Assembly: GCA_028065725.1 (NCBI GenBank)
Contig: JAPTVL010000522.1
Coordinates: 1-29,756 of the forward strand
Origin: Betaproteobacteria bacterium
GTDB taxonomy: Bacteria; Pseudomonadota; Gammaproteobacteria; Burkholderiales; Rhodocyclaceae
Length of the DNA stretch: 29,756 nucleotides
Reading direction: 5' to 3'
Both the position numbers and the translations under genes were made by a program. Each line of letters starts with the position of its first letter. Position 1 is the stretch's first letter. This document shows, piece by piece, positions 5,965 to 14,190 of this stretch. Under the pieces are notes generated by a model that worked only from the letters and a program-made list of their open reading frames with translations, did no database searches and had not been told where the DNA came from.

Positions 5965-6915
5965 ATGGAACAAATCGAAGACACTGCTCAAGAGCAAGTC
6001 CAATACCCGCGTTTCAAAGCCACAACCCTGCTGTTCGCGGCCCTGCGCGGCGCAATTATCGGTTTGTTGGCTGGCGCGATTTGGGCTTACTTCGTCGGGG
6101 CACACATGTTGTCACTTGAGTATGCCTCGAATGGCATGACTCAGACGAGATATTTTCAACCGTCCTGGGTCGGCGCAGATTGGGACTACATCTTCCGCGC
6201 CTGGCTTACGAATTCAATTTATGTCATTTCAATGTACACCCCGATTCATCCGCTCCTTCCTGAAAGCAAAATCGCGCACATTTTGCTCGGGTCAGCATGG
6301 CATTCAAGTCTGATGTACTGGAAGTGGAATTTGTGGATCCTCGGCACTGAGCATATTGCACTTTCAATCGTCAAGATCTGGTCTATTTACGGCGCATTGA
6401 TTGCCGCGTCTCTGTCTTTGATTCGCTGGATTCCTTCATTTTTTGGCAGCGATTTCTTGCAGCGCGTTGGAAATTCTCTGCAACAGTCTTACAAGGCGAC
6501 CTCATTTTCCCGCCGCTTTCTTGCCAATCTGCTTGTCATGGGGTCAATTGCAATCTTGTTTTTCCAGCTCGCTCATTATGACGGATTTGACGCTTACGGC
6601 GGCCTTGGCGTCGGTCTTCTATCTCTTTACTCCGCGTTTTGTCTCGCGCTTTTGATGCTCTATCCGATTCCGGCATCGATTATTTCAATTGCCGTGTCGA
6701 GGATTTTCGGAGCAACGATTGGTTTGACCATGATCTGGCTCAGGCATCACCCGTTTTTCAATAAAAACCCAGACTCAAAGCAGTTCTCAGATGAAGTGAA
6801 TGCATATTTGGGGATCGGTGGCGATGATGAAGCTAGTGGGCCCGAGCACCTCCGCGGCGCCGAAGTATTGAGCGCGGACGAGCTGGCCAAGATTATCCGC
6901 AAGCGCTCGCAGTAA
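5965..6915 (+). CDS. Multi-pass membrane protein with coupling-protein-like membrane and linker region
   Basis: The product has 316 residues and about six hydrophobic segments (near residues 20-48, 95-115, 130-165, 185-205, 210-240 and 245-260). Its C-terminus DDEASG..LRGAEVLSADELAK mirrors the linker after the membrane domain of the coupling protein downstream (DDASDGLLRGAKVVSSNSLAK). No ATPase domain follows. Its N-terminus (LLFAALRGAIIGLLAGA) also resembles the next gene's. Start 5965 has AGGAG 8 bp upstream; the longer frame from 5815 lacks one and overlaps the previous gene. A role as a membrane partner or regulator of the coupling protein is inference. Confidence 0.65.
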   Translation: MEQIEDTAQEQVQYPRFKATTLLFAALRGAIIGLLAGAIWAYFVGAHMLSLEYASNGMTQTRYFQPSWVGADWDYIFRAWLTNSIYVISMYTPIHPLLPESKIAHILLGSAWHSSLMYWKWNLWILGTEHIALSIVKIWSIYGALIAASLSLIRWIPSFFGSDFLQRVGNSLQQSYKATSFSRRFLANLLVMGSIAILFFQLAHYDGFDAYGGLGVGLLSLYSAFCLALLMLYPIPASIISIAVSRIFGATIGLTMIWLRHHPFFNKNPDSKQFSDEVNAYLGIGGDDEASGPEHLRGAEVLSADELAKIIRKRSQ

Positions 6916-6943
6916 ACCAGCCCCACAAGCAGAGGAATGAATC

Positions 6944-7411
6944 ATGCCAAAACGCAAAAACCCCAATCGCTTCAAATTCTCGAAGCTCCCTTTTGTCGCC
7001 CTGCGCGGCGTGTTCGTCGGATTATTGACCGGCCTTCCCATCGCGCTACTTATGGGGCGCTCACTCTTTGAATCGATGCGTGATTCATTCTCTGCAAATC
7101 TAGGAGGCAATATCGGCTCGTTTTGGCATTATCTATTCGAGTATTTTACCTATAAGTTAGCCATCCTCATCGAGCCAATCCCCGGCGCATTATCCTGGCT
7201 CGGCCGGCATGCCGACGCCATGCGCAAGGCCGGGAATGCCTGGAACTGGGATATGCATCAATACGGTCAATTCAGCGTCGAATATTGGCTACTCGAAAAC
7301 CAAAGCCGGGCATATTCGATCATTGAATTCAGCATCGTGATTTGCATATCGCTCGCGATCCTGTTTTATCTCGCGCGCGTATTCAAATCATCCAAATCTG
7401 ACGGAGCATGA
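6944..7411 (+). CDS. Membrane protein related to the upstream gene's N-terminus
   Basis: This protein has 155 residues, with hydrophobic segments near residues 15-42 and 125-147 and an extended middle region. PFVALRGVFVGLLTGLPIA matches the first membrane segment of the 5965-6915 product, so the two probably arose by duplication. AGAGG lies upstream of ATG 6944. It closes the membrane-protein pair just before the oriT-like region. Function unknown; a transfer-associated or exclusion role is possible from location alone. Confidence 0.6.
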   Translation: MPKRKNPNRFKFSKLPFVALRGVFVGLLTGLPIALLMGRSLFESMRDSFSANLGGNIGSFWHYLFEYFTYKLAILIEPIPGALSWLGRHADAMRKAGNAWNWDMHQYGQFSVEYWLLENQSRAYSIIEFSIVICISLAILFYLARVFKSSKSDGA

Positions 7412-7715
7412 TGAGCCAATATCAAGCAGCAAGCCGGCGCGCAAAGCGATGGCGAGGCGAGCCCAGCAGCTCCAGCATTCAGAAGCCGGATTCTGCCGTC
7501 CATGTCCTGCGTCCATGGACTTCAAGCTCCTCAGCCTTGCAGGCTTCGGAGGGCACACACTACGTAGCTTCGCTACTTCGTGTGTGCCGCATGAATGCTG
7601 GATCCAGGCGGGTGACAGCCAATTTTCGAGCGTGTCCACGAATTCCGGCAAGCGCCGCACAAACACAGGCGCCAGCCGGGTGACACGAGGCTTGGGCCGC
7701 ATCGCGCTGTTTTCT
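7412..7715 (+). other. oriT: Candidate oriT region
   Basis: R388-type systems have oriT directly before trwA-trwB-trwC, and this gap precedes the same gene order. It holds AGCCT-TGC-AGGCT (7533-7545) inside CTCC/GGAG flanks (7527-7551). Next comes a 17-bp-arm hairpin, GGCACACACTACGTAGC (7552-7568), loop TTC, then its complement with two mismatches (7572-7588). TCCATG/CATGGA (7499-7519) lies upstream. The nick site cannot be assigned by eye. A 91-codon frame from ATG 7408 overlaps the previous stop (ATGATG) and crosses the hairpins; I regard it as doubtful coding. Confidence 0.6.
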
Positions 7716-7773
7716 CATTTCGCATCCCGATGAATAGCGTTGCGAGCATTACATCCGGCTCGCTCGAAAGGAG
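7716..7773 (+). promoter_or_regulatory. Leader family copy 3
   Basis: TTTCGC (7718-7723) N7 TGAATA (7731-7736) is followed by the hairpin GCGAGC (7742-7747) / GCTCGC (7758-7763), then AAAGGAG (7767-7773) for ATG 7781. The reading frame up to the TGA ends His-Phe-Ala-Ser-Arg. Confidence 0.65.
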
Positions 7774-7780
7774 TTATCAG

Positions 7781-8047
7781 ATGGACCAAAAGTTATTTTT
7801 TCGCGTAACGACAGAGCAGTATGCGCAGATTGCCGAGGCTGGCAAGGCGGTAGGTTTGTCGCCGGGTCAATATGCAAAGCATCGGGCGCTTATCGACGCT
7901 CAGCATCACGACCTCGAAACCAAGATCGACGCGGCTACCGAAACCACCCGCGCCGAGCTCCAGCAGGCAAAGTCGGAAATCATCAAAGAGTCGCGCGAAC
8001 TGGTTCGCACGCTTTCGTCTTATTTAATCACCCACCTCAAAAAGTAA
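7781..8047 (+). CDS. TrwA-like relaxosome accessory protein (RHH)
   Basis: The 88-residue protein has an N-terminal ribbon-helix-helix-like segment: FFRVTTEQYAQIAEAGKAVGLSPGQYAKHRAL (split here into residues 6-25 and 26-37). A coiled-coil C-terminus follows (residues about 45-85). Small RHH proteins of this type (TrwA, TraY, MobC) bind oriT and stimulate the relaxase. ATG 7781 is chosen because AAAGGAG sits 7 bp upstream; ATG 7730 lies within the leader box. It is followed 12 bp later by the coupling-protein gene, giving the R388 order trwA-trwB-trwC. Confidence 0.7.
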   Translation: MDQKLFFRVTTEQYAQIAEAGKAVGLSPGQYAKHRALIDAQHHDLETKIDAATETTRAELQQAKSEIIKESRELVRTLSSYLITHLKK

Positions 8048-8059
8048 GGAGCATATGTC

Positions 8060-9772
8060 ATGAATAATAGTATTTCGAATGCGTCTGGCCGGGAGGCGCT
8101 CTTGAGTTTTCTCGGATTCCTTCGCACAAAAGGAGCTGCAAGTTTCCTTTTGCGCTGGGCCTTGATTGCAGCGTCGGCGCTGATTGTTTGGGCAGTTTCG
8201 GTGCCGTTTGGGAGCGGCAGTATTTACCCGGCTTTGTTTGCCTTCGCTGATTTAGCGCTCGGCTTATTCTCCCCTTTCTTAGCCATGACTCCGATTTTGC
8301 TCATTTTCGCGATTATTTATTACTTGCTCAACGGAAGTCTTGCGACGAAGATCGGCGAACAGGACGATGCGAGCGACGGTTTATTGCGCGGCGCAAAAGT
8401 CGTTTCCAGTAATTCGCTCGCCAAAACAGTGAAGGCCAAAAATAAGATGGAAGCGGAGAAGTGCGCTGAGCCGACGCCAGAAATGGACTTCGGCGGTATT
8501 CCCGTGCCCTACAAGCGTGAAAATACCGGCTTCATGGTCGCCGGCTCGCCGGGCACGGGTAAATCGGTGGCGATTCACGCCGGAATGATGCCGACGATGA
8601 TCAAGCGCGGCGACCGGGCATTTATTGCCGACCGCTCAGGTTTATTCGTGAGTCGCTACTACAACCCGAAGAACGGCGACGTGATTCTCAATCCGCTCGA
8701 TTCCCGCGCCGTATCCTGGAGCCCACTGGCTGAAATCAAGAATCCATGGGACTGTAAAACCATCGCGAAATCGCTGATTCCCGATACAGCGGGAGAAGGA
8801 GCGGCTGGCGAGTTCCAGAAATACGCGCAGACATTTCTTCAATCGATTCTCTCATATTGCTTCGACAAGGGCCTGACAAACGCCGATATTTACCATATCG
8901 CGGTTCAGGCCGATATTGACGAGCTGCGCGAGAAGCTCGGCAATACTCCAGCCGCGGCACAAATTGCCGAGGGCAATGAGCGCATGTTCGGCAGCATTCG
9001 GGCAATTGTGGCGACCTATGTCGATCCGATTGAGTATCTGCACCCCCACGCCGGCGTGAATGCATTCTCGATCAAAGATTATGTCCTGAAAAACTCCGGC
9101 AAAGGGCGCATTTTCTTCAACTACATGCCCGACCAGATGGACATGATGAAAGCGATGATTGCGACGTGCATCGACGTTTTTGCGCTCGCCGTGATGTCGC
9201 TTTCTGAAAACCCCCATGGCCGCCGTATCTGGATCATCGCCGATGAGTTCGCGAGCCTTGGCCGGGTGCAGAGCATGGAGAATTACCTGACGAATGCTCG
9301 CAAGCACGGCGGATCGGCAATCCTGGGTTTGCAGAATATCAGCCAGTTTTTCCAGTTGTACGGCGAGCATTCAGCAAAAACGATGTTGACGAGCATGGCG
9401 AGCTGGCTGATTCTGCGCGCTGCGGATCCTGACACCGCTGAGTTTATGTCGAAGGCGATTGGCGATAAGCAAATCAGCCGCACGATTTACAACTCCAGCT
9501 CGACAAGCGGCGGTCAAAATTCAAGCAGCACAAACAGTGAAAACGAGCAAATTAGCATCGAGCGCGCTGTTTTGCCCAGTGAATTGTCGTCACTGCCGGA
9601 TTTAGTCGGGTATATCAAACTCGGCGATTTGCCAACGGCGAAGGTCAAGCTGCGCCTGCCAGAGAAAACCGAGCCAGTGGCCGAGCCGTATGTCCCGGCT
9701 GAAATGCGAGCCAGGAATGCCGCAAAGCCTCGCCTCGAAAGCGAAGTTGCTGTCCCCCCGATCGACCTTTAA
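8060..9772 (+). CDS. TrwB/TraD-type coupling protein (T4CP)
   Basis: This 570-residue protein couples a relaxase-DNA complex to a type IV secretion channel. Two membrane segments lie near residues 25-55 and 65-95. They are followed by the LRGAKVVSSNSLAK linker, Walker A GSPGTGKS (residues 162-169), and Walker B IWIIADEFASLGR with Asp395. ARKHGGSAILGLQNISQF is the conserved sensor region of the TrwB_AAD_bind family. AAGGAG sits 8 bp before ATG 8060. It is next to the MobF relaxase gene. No VirB channel genes occur in the window, so it should dock on a helper's channel. Confidence 0.92.
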   Translation: MNNSISNASGREALLSFLGFLRTKGAASFLLRWALIAASALIVWAVSVPFGSGSIYPALFAFADLALGLFSPFLAMTPILLIFAIIYYLLNGSLATKIGEQDDASDGLLRGAKVVSSNSLAKTVKAKNKMEAEKCAEPTPEMDFGGIPVPYKRENTGFMVAGSPGTGKSVAIHAGMMPTMIKRGDRAFIADRSGLFVSRYYNPKNGDVILNPLDSRAVSWSPLAEIKNPWDCKTIAKSLIPDTAGEGAAGEFQKYAQTFLQSILSYCFDKGLTNADIYHIAVQADIDELREKLGNTPAAAQIAEGNERMFGSIRAIVATYVDPIEYLHPHAGVNAFSIKDYVLKNSGKGRIFFNYMPDQMDMMKAMIATCIDVFALAVMSLSENPHGRRIWIIADEFASLGRVQSMENYLTNARKHGGSAILGLQNISQFFQLYGEHSAKTMLTSMASWLILRAADPDTAEFMSKAIGDKQISRTIYNSSSTSGGQNSSSTNSENEQISIERAVLPSELSSLPDLVGYIKLGDLPTAKVKLRLPEKTEPVAEPYVPAEMRARNAAKPRLESEVAVPPIDL

Positions 9773-9815
9773 CCATTAGCCCCGGCCGCGTGCCGGGGCG
9801 CACCCAAACTCTGGA
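9773..9815 (+). repeat. Stop-proximal hairpin repeat, copy 1
   Basis: Immediately after the coupling-protein stop lies AACCATTA, then a perfect 8-bp hairpin GCCCCGGC (9779-9786) / GCCGGGGC (9792-9799), then GCAC-CAA and the relaxase ribosome binding region. The same layout and near-identical sequence recurs at 13797-13845. No T-run follows, so it is not a standard terminator. Confidence 0.6.
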
Positions 9816-9821
9816 AAAGTC

Positions 9822-12809
9822 ATGATCAGACCAAATGAAATCGCGAATGCAGAGGCCGCCGCCGTCTATTATCAAAAGTCCAAAGCCGCCGAATACTACA
9901 CAGGCGAAGCAATACCCAGCGCCTGGAGCGGCACGGGTGCGCAGCTCCAGGGCCTCAAAGGCCCCGTTGACGGCCTCGCGTTGACCCGGCAGCTTGAGGG
10001 CAAAATCACGGACACCACCGGCGCCCGCGAACTCGGCAGGATGCGCGATGGCAAGCGCGAGCACCGCGCGGGCTGGGATTTCACTGTCTCGGCGCCAAAG
10101 TCTGTCAGCATTGAAGCTCTTGTCTATGGCAATGAATCCGTAATCGAGGCACACAGGCGCGCCGCCCAGGTTGCCATGGCTTACCTGGAATCGCACGCTC
10201 AAACCGTGATCCGCGGGCAGCGCGTCACAACCGGAAATTTGACCGTCGCGGGGTACGAGCACGTGCTGAGCCGCACCGGCGACCCACAGCTACATCATCA
10301 CTTTCTTGTGAATAACGTGACATTCGACGAGACCGGGAAAGCGTGCTCTCTCGAACCCAAAAGCATGTTCGATCACTACCGGGCGGCCGATGCGATCTAC
10401 CACACCGCTCTCAGTCACGAGCTCCAGCTCGCCGGCATCCCCGTGCGCCACGACCATGAGGGCCGTGTCGAAATCGACAGCTACAGCCGCGACGACATCG
10501 AGGATTTCTCGTCCCGTAGCCAGCAAATCCTTGAATTTCTCCAGGCGCGTGGTCTGACCCGGGCTCAGGCCAGCGCCGAGATGCGCAACATGGCTGCGCT
10601 GGGGACGCGCAAGGACAAGGAATACCTCGAAAGCCGCGCTGCGAACGCTGATCGCTGGCAAGCTCAAGCCGCGGCCTTGGGCGTCAAACCCGCCGAGCTC
10701 GACCCAGGGACCGCAAAAGCCCTGCGCCAGCTCAAGCCCGCCGACGCCGCCAAGGCTGCTGTGGACGCCGCGAAAAAGCACCTGACCGAACGTGAATACG
10801 TATTTGCGGACCGTGACCTGCACCAGCAAGCCGCCCGGTTCAGCGCGGGCGCTTGCGCCTGGAGGGCCATCGAAAAAGAAATCGCCCGACAAGTCAGGTC
10901 GGGCGAGCTGATCGAGAACGCGGCGCGCTACACGACAAAAGAGGCTATCGAGGCCGAGAAATCGGTCGCCTCTCTTGCCGCCGGCCATGGCGAGCACCTG
11001 GCCGTCATGTCTCAAGTTGAATTCGACACCGCGCTTGCGCAGTTCGAGGCCCGCAAAGGCTTCGCTCTGACAAGCGAGCAGCGCGCAGCCGCATCGATGA
11101 TTCTGACCGGCGACGACCGTTTCCAAGGCGTGCAGGGCCTGGCAGGCACGGGCAAGACCACCATGCTCGAATTCGTCCGCGAAGCCGCACAGGCCAATGG
11201 CTGGAGCGTGATCGGGCATTCAAACGGCAGCGAGCAGGCGGCAAAAATGGAGGAGGAATCAGGCATCAAATCGACGACCACCGCGCGTCACTTGATCGAT
11301 GAGCAAAACGCAGATGCGGAAGTGCGTAGCAACGTAGATCAGAAACCCGCCGCGCCGATCCGCGAGCTGCGCATCATGGACGAGGCGAGCCAGGCGGGCC
11401 AGCGTGAGTTCAATGAAGTGATCAAAACCACCGAGGCGGCAGGCGCAAGGACTGTGTTTCTGGGTGACAAGCTCCAGCATCAAAGCGTCGAGGCCGGCCG
11501 GGCTTTCGAACGCGCGCAAGAGCACATGCCAGTCGCCGCGCTCGGCGCCGACAGCATCCGCCGGCAAACCACGGAGCATATGAAAGATGCTGTGGCGGCC
11601 ATTCTTGACAAGCGCCATGCCGACGCACTTTCACGCATCAAGACCTTCGAAGTCCGCGATGCTCAGGACAGCCTCAAACCCGACGCGAAGCGCGATGAGA
11701 AGCGCGAGGCGGCGAAGGAAGACAACGCCGCTGTCATCAAGCGCCTGGCGTCCGACTACGCAGCGCTGCCTCTCGACGAGCGCGCGAAAACCCTCATCGT
11801 CACATCGACCAACGAGGACCGCCGCGCCATCAATGAAGCGATCCGCGACGGCCTCAAGGGGCAGGGCGCCTTGGGCGAGGGCGTCGAAGTAACGATCCTG
11901 CGCAAGGCCGATCTGACGAAAGAAGAATCGAGGCGGGCAGCGCATTACCGGGCCGGCCAGATCATCGAAACGACAAGCAACACCGAGCGTTTTTTGAAAG
12001 GCACCAAGCTTGAAATCATCAAGTCTGACAGTCGCACGAACACACTCACCGCGCGCACCAGGGACGGCGAACAGCACATCATCGATGTCAAGAAAATGCG
12101 CCTGGGCGTCTACGACTCAGAGCGGCGCGAGTTCGCCGTGGGCGACCGCATCAAGCTCACTGAAAACCATCAACTCACGGCGGCCGTGCGCGTGCGTAAC
12201 GGCCAGCCCGCAACAGTCGAGCAAGTCACCGCCGACCGCCTGACCCTGCGCCTGCAATCCGGTGAGCAAGTCGAAATCGACGTGAGCAAGAGACTCAAAG
12301 CAGAACATGCCTACGCAAGCACGAGCCACGCAGCTCAGGGCCAAACCGTGAGCCGCGTGCTGATTCACCACAACATTCACAGCGGCCACCACGGCGACCG
12401 GGAGGGCTATGTGAACGTCACCCGCGCACGCGAAGATGCAATTCTGTACACCCAAAATCTGGAGCTTGCCGGCAAGCAGCTCGGCACAAAACTTCAGAAG
12501 ACAAGCGCGCATGACCTCGTGCACGCTTCATCGCTTCGCCAGGAGCTGAATGCCAATGAGCCGGCCCGTGCTGCCAGCTCTCAACAACAGGAGAAATCGA
12601 TGGCAAACGAAGATCGTCGCGGCATGACACGCGAGCAAGAAATCAATCAAGAACGCGCCCAGGCGCGCACCGCAGACGGCGAGGGCTCCGCAGCCCTGGA
12701 CCGCGCCGACGCGCAGCAAAAAGCGCAGGTCGCAAGCGCCGAAAAGGCCGCCGCCGCGGCGGCAGTCAGCAAGCGCGAAGCCGCGCAGGAGCACGGCCAC
12801 GGGCTTTGA
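9822..12809 (+). CDS. MobF (TrwC-type) relaxase-helicase
   Basis: The 995-residue protein (TrwC is 966) nicks oriT and unwinds the strand for transfer. The relaxase domain has two tyrosine pairs, Tyr16/Tyr17 and Tyr25/Tyr26, matching the TrwC Tyr18/Tyr26 spacing, and a metal-binding triad at His158-His160 in DPQLHHHFLVNN. The RecD-like helicase has Walker A GLAGTGKTT (from residue 439), Walker B IMDEAS, YASTSHAAQGQT near residue 827 and NVTRARE. The last 90 residues are Ala/Glu/Arg-rich and low complexity. It completes the trwA-trwB-trwC order. Confidence 0.93.
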   Translation: MIRPNEIANAEAAAVYYQKSKAAEYYTGEAIPSAWSGTGAQLQGLKGPVDGLALTRQLEGKITDTTGARELGRMRDGKREHRAGWDFTVSAPKSVSIEALVYGNESVIEAHRRAAQVAMAYLESHAQTVIRGQRVTTGNLTVAGYEHVLSRTGDPQLHHHFLVNNVTFDETGKACSLEPKSMFDHYRAADAIYHTALSHELQLAGIPVRHDHEGRVEIDSYSRDDIEDFSSRSQQILEFLQARGLTRAQASAEMRNMAALGTRKDKEYLESRAANADRWQAQAAALGVKPAELDPGTAKALRQLKPADAAKAAVDAAKKHLTEREYVFADRDLHQQAARFSAGACAWRAIEKEIARQVRSGELIENAARYTTKEAIEAEKSVASLAAGHGEHLAVMSQVEFDTALAQFEARKGFALTSEQRAAASMILTGDDRFQGVQGLAGTGKTTMLEFVREAAQANGWSVIGHSNGSEQAAKMEEESGIKSTTTARHLIDEQNADAEVRSNVDQKPAAPIRELRIMDEASQAGQREFNEVIKTTEAAGARTVFLGDKLQHQSVEAGRAFERAQEHMPVAALGADSIRRQTTEHMKDAVAAILDKRHADALSRIKTFEVRDAQDSLKPDAKRDEKREAAKEDNAAVIKRLASDYAALPLDERAKTLIVTSTNEDRRAINEAIRDGLKGQGALGEGVEVTILRKADLTKEESRRAAHYRAGQIIETTSNTERFLKGTKLEIIKSDSRTNTLTARTRDGEQHIIDVKKMRLGVYDSERREFAVGDRIKLTENHQLTAAVRVRNGQPATVEQVTADRLTLRLQSGEQVEIDVSKRLKAEHAYASTSHAAQGQTVSRVLIHHNIHSGHHGDREGYVNVTRAREDAILYTQNLELAGKQLGTKLQKTSAHDLVHASSLRQELNANEPARAASSQQQEKSMANEDRRGMTREQEINQERAQARTADGEGSAALDRADAQQKAQVASAEKAAAAAAVSKREAAQEHGHGL

Positions 12810-12827
12810 TTTTCACCACCCCTTGCA

Positions 12828-12850
12828 GCCCGGCCACGCGCCGGGTTTTT
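12828..12850 (+). terminator. Terminator after relaxase gene
   Basis: CCCGGC (12829-12834), loop CACGC, GCCGGG (12840-12845), then five T. It ends the mobilisation operon directly before a leader box. Confidence 0.8.
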
Positions 12851-12907
12851 CATTTCGCATGTCGCTGAATGTCCGTGCCGGCACTCTCGCCGGCGCACTC
12901 AAGGAAC
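12851..12907 (+). promoter_or_regulatory. Leader family copy 4
   Basis: TTTCGC (12853-12858) N7 TGAATG (12866-12871) precedes the hairpin GCCGGC (12877-12882) / GCCGGC (12889-12894), extended by GTGC/GCAC. GCACTCAAGGAACG leads to ATG 12912. The frame before the TGA encodes His-Phe-Ala-Cys-Arg. Confidence 0.65.
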
Positions 12908-12911
12908 GTTC

Positions 12912-13799
12912 ATGAACGACGAAGACAAGAAAGCAGTAACGCAGGCGCAGATCGACAAGCGCGCCGACGCGATCCGCGCCGAAGCCGACACCAAGGCCGA
13001 TGCCGCGCGCGCCGCCGACGCAAGGCCGACGATCAGCGAGAAGGATCCCGCGCCCGACGCCGACCGGACTCAGCTCGACAAGCCCGAACCCGAGCCCCGT
13101 CGCGAACTGCCGCGCCAGGCTTTCAACGACCACCGCTCTCCGAGTTACGGCGGCCAGGGGATCTCGCACAACATCGACATGCAGCGTGCGACCAACCCCG
13201 CTGCGTACCTTCAAGAAAAGCGCGAGGCTCTGGAAAAGAAAGCGCCAGACCTGAAGCGTGCGGCCGAAAACCTGAAGCAGCCCGCACCGCGGCCGGAGAC
13301 CGAAGCTGGCAAAGCATGGCAAGCCGAAAAGCTGCGCAACCCGGAGACGTCAACGGCATGGCACCTGGGCGCTGCGTCAGTCAAAAACGGCCTCGACAAC
13401 AGCCCGAACGCGCTTGCCAGGGAGGAGCACAAAATGCGCCTCGAAGCTGATCCTGTCTACAAAAACGGCTATGAAAACGCGCAGCGCTGGGAAGCGGAGC
13501 GCGAGCTGCGGCATCAGGGGGCTGGCTTCGCAAAGCTTGAGCACGAAGCGGCCAAAACCGGCGCCAAACTGCCCGACGCCGCCATCGAGCAGCACAAGGA
13601 GCGCATGGTGAGCGAGCCGGAGTATCGGGACGCCTACACCCAGGCAGCCGCGCCGCTCCACGCCGAACGCCAGGCCGAAGCAGCCGCCGCGCGTGAGCAG
13701 AAGCAAGCCGAGGCCGCGACCGCCCAGGTGGTCGAGCGCGTGCAGGTACAAGAGCACGACAACGGCCTGGCCGTTGGCGTCGGGCTCGGCATCAACTAA
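12912..13799 (+). CDS. Hypothetical charged helical protein with internal repeat
   Basis: The 295-residue product is dominated by Ala, Glu, Lys, Arg and Gln, and most of it is probably extended helix or coiled coil. A roughly 25-residue motif of the form H-x-x-R-(M/L)-x-x-(x)-P-x-Y-(R/K)-x-(A/G)-Y occurs twice, near residues 171-195 and 225-250. A third copy makes up much of the small protein encoded next. AAGGAA precedes ATG 12912. It follows the relaxase operon after a terminator and a family leader, so it is probably its own transcription unit. Function unknown. Confidence 0.65.
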   Translation: MNDEDKKAVTQAQIDKRADAIRAEADTKADAARAADARPTISEKDPAPDADRTQLDKPEPEPRRELPRQAFNDHRSPSYGGQGISHNIDMQRATNPAAYLQEKREALEKKAPDLKRAAENLKQPAPRPETEAGKAWQAEKLRNPETSTAWHLGAASVKNGLDNSPNALAREEHKMRLEADPVYKNGYENAQRWEAERELRHQGAGFAKLEHEAAKTGAKLPDAAIEQHKERMVSEPEYRDAYTQAAAPLHAERQAEAAAAREQKQAEAATAQVVERVQVQEHDNGLAVGVGLGIN

Positions 13800-13845
13800 C
13801 CATTAAGCCCGGCCCTGTGCCGGGCGCACTCAATCTGAAGGAGAA
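13797..13845 (+). repeat. Stop-proximal hairpin repeat, copy 2
   Basis: AACCATTA follows the stop, then the perfect hairpin GCCCGGC (13807-13813) / GCCGGGC (13819-13825), GCACTCAATCT and AAGGAG for ATG 13849. It is nearly identical to 9773-9815. Confidence 0.6.
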
Positions 13846-13848
13846 ATC

Positions 13849-14067
13849 ATGGAAGCGAAAAAAGGTAGCGTCATGCAGCGTGCAGCGTGTGAGTATGCGC
13901 AACGCGAGCACGCAAACCGCGAAGCGCAGCGGGCGCGCAGGCCGACGAACCCGCCGACGCACGATCAAATCGCGATGCATCGTGAGCGCATGAGCGCAAT
14001 TCCGGCTTATCGCAGCGCGTATTTGTCAGAAACCGCGCGGCTCGACCGCGGACACGGCGTCGTCTGA
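13849..14067 (+). CDS. Small protein carrying the shared HxxRM-PxYRxAY motif
   Basis: The protein has 72 residues, is basic, and is not recognised. Residues about 39-64 (HDQIAMHRERM then PAYRSAYLSE) match both copies of the repeat in the 295-residue protein upstream. AAGGAG lies 8 bp before ATG 13849. The two genes are joined by the hairpin repeat, and the shared motif suggests the products bind the same partner. Function unknown. Confidence 0.65.
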   Translation: MEAKKGSVMQRAACEYAQREHANREAQRARRPTNPPTHDQIAMHRERMSAIPAYRSAYLSETARLDRGHGVV

Positions 14068-14083
14068 TCAGTCGCCCCCTTTG

Positions 14084-14114
14084 CCCGCACGCTGTGAAGC
14101 GCGCGGGTTTTTTT
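14084..14114 (+). terminator. Terminator
   Basis: CCCGC-A-CGCT, loop GTGA, AGCG-C-GCGGG (14084-14107), then seven T. It ends the 12912-14067 pair. Confidence 0.8.
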
Positions 14115-14128
14115 ACGCCCGCGTCGCG

Positions 14129-14185
14129 CATTTCGCATTGCTCTGAATAGCTGTGCCAGCAATTTCGCCGGCGCAACTAGGAGCA
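14129..14185 (+). promoter_or_regulatory. Leader family copy 5
   Basis: TTTCGC (14131-14136) N7 TGAATA (14144-14149) precedes GTGCCAGC (14153-14160) / GCCGGC (14167-14172), a 6-bp stem with one mismatch. GCGCAACTAGGAG leads to ATG 14191. The frame before the TGA encodes His-Phe-Ala-Leu-Leu. Confidence 0.62.
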
Positions 14186-14190
14186 AAAAA

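Noticed and set aside
7408..7733. Small frames across the oriT-like hairpins
   Set aside because: They translate hairpin arms and have low-complexity composition. The ATG 7408 frame has a ribosome binding site but no other support.
10793..10810. Another TACGTA leader copy
   Set aside because: Only the 6-bp core and a few flanking bases match, inside the relaxase coding sequence; TACGTA alone is expected several times by chance. The same applies to 16676 and 20640.
10290..11219. Minus-strand frame of 309 codons
   Set aside because: Antisense to the relaxase gene, whose catalytic motifs are clear on the plus strand.
5930..12809. Self-transmissible conjugative element
   Set aside because: Relaxase and coupling protein are present, but no VirB4, VirB-type channel or pilus genes are found anywhere in the window.
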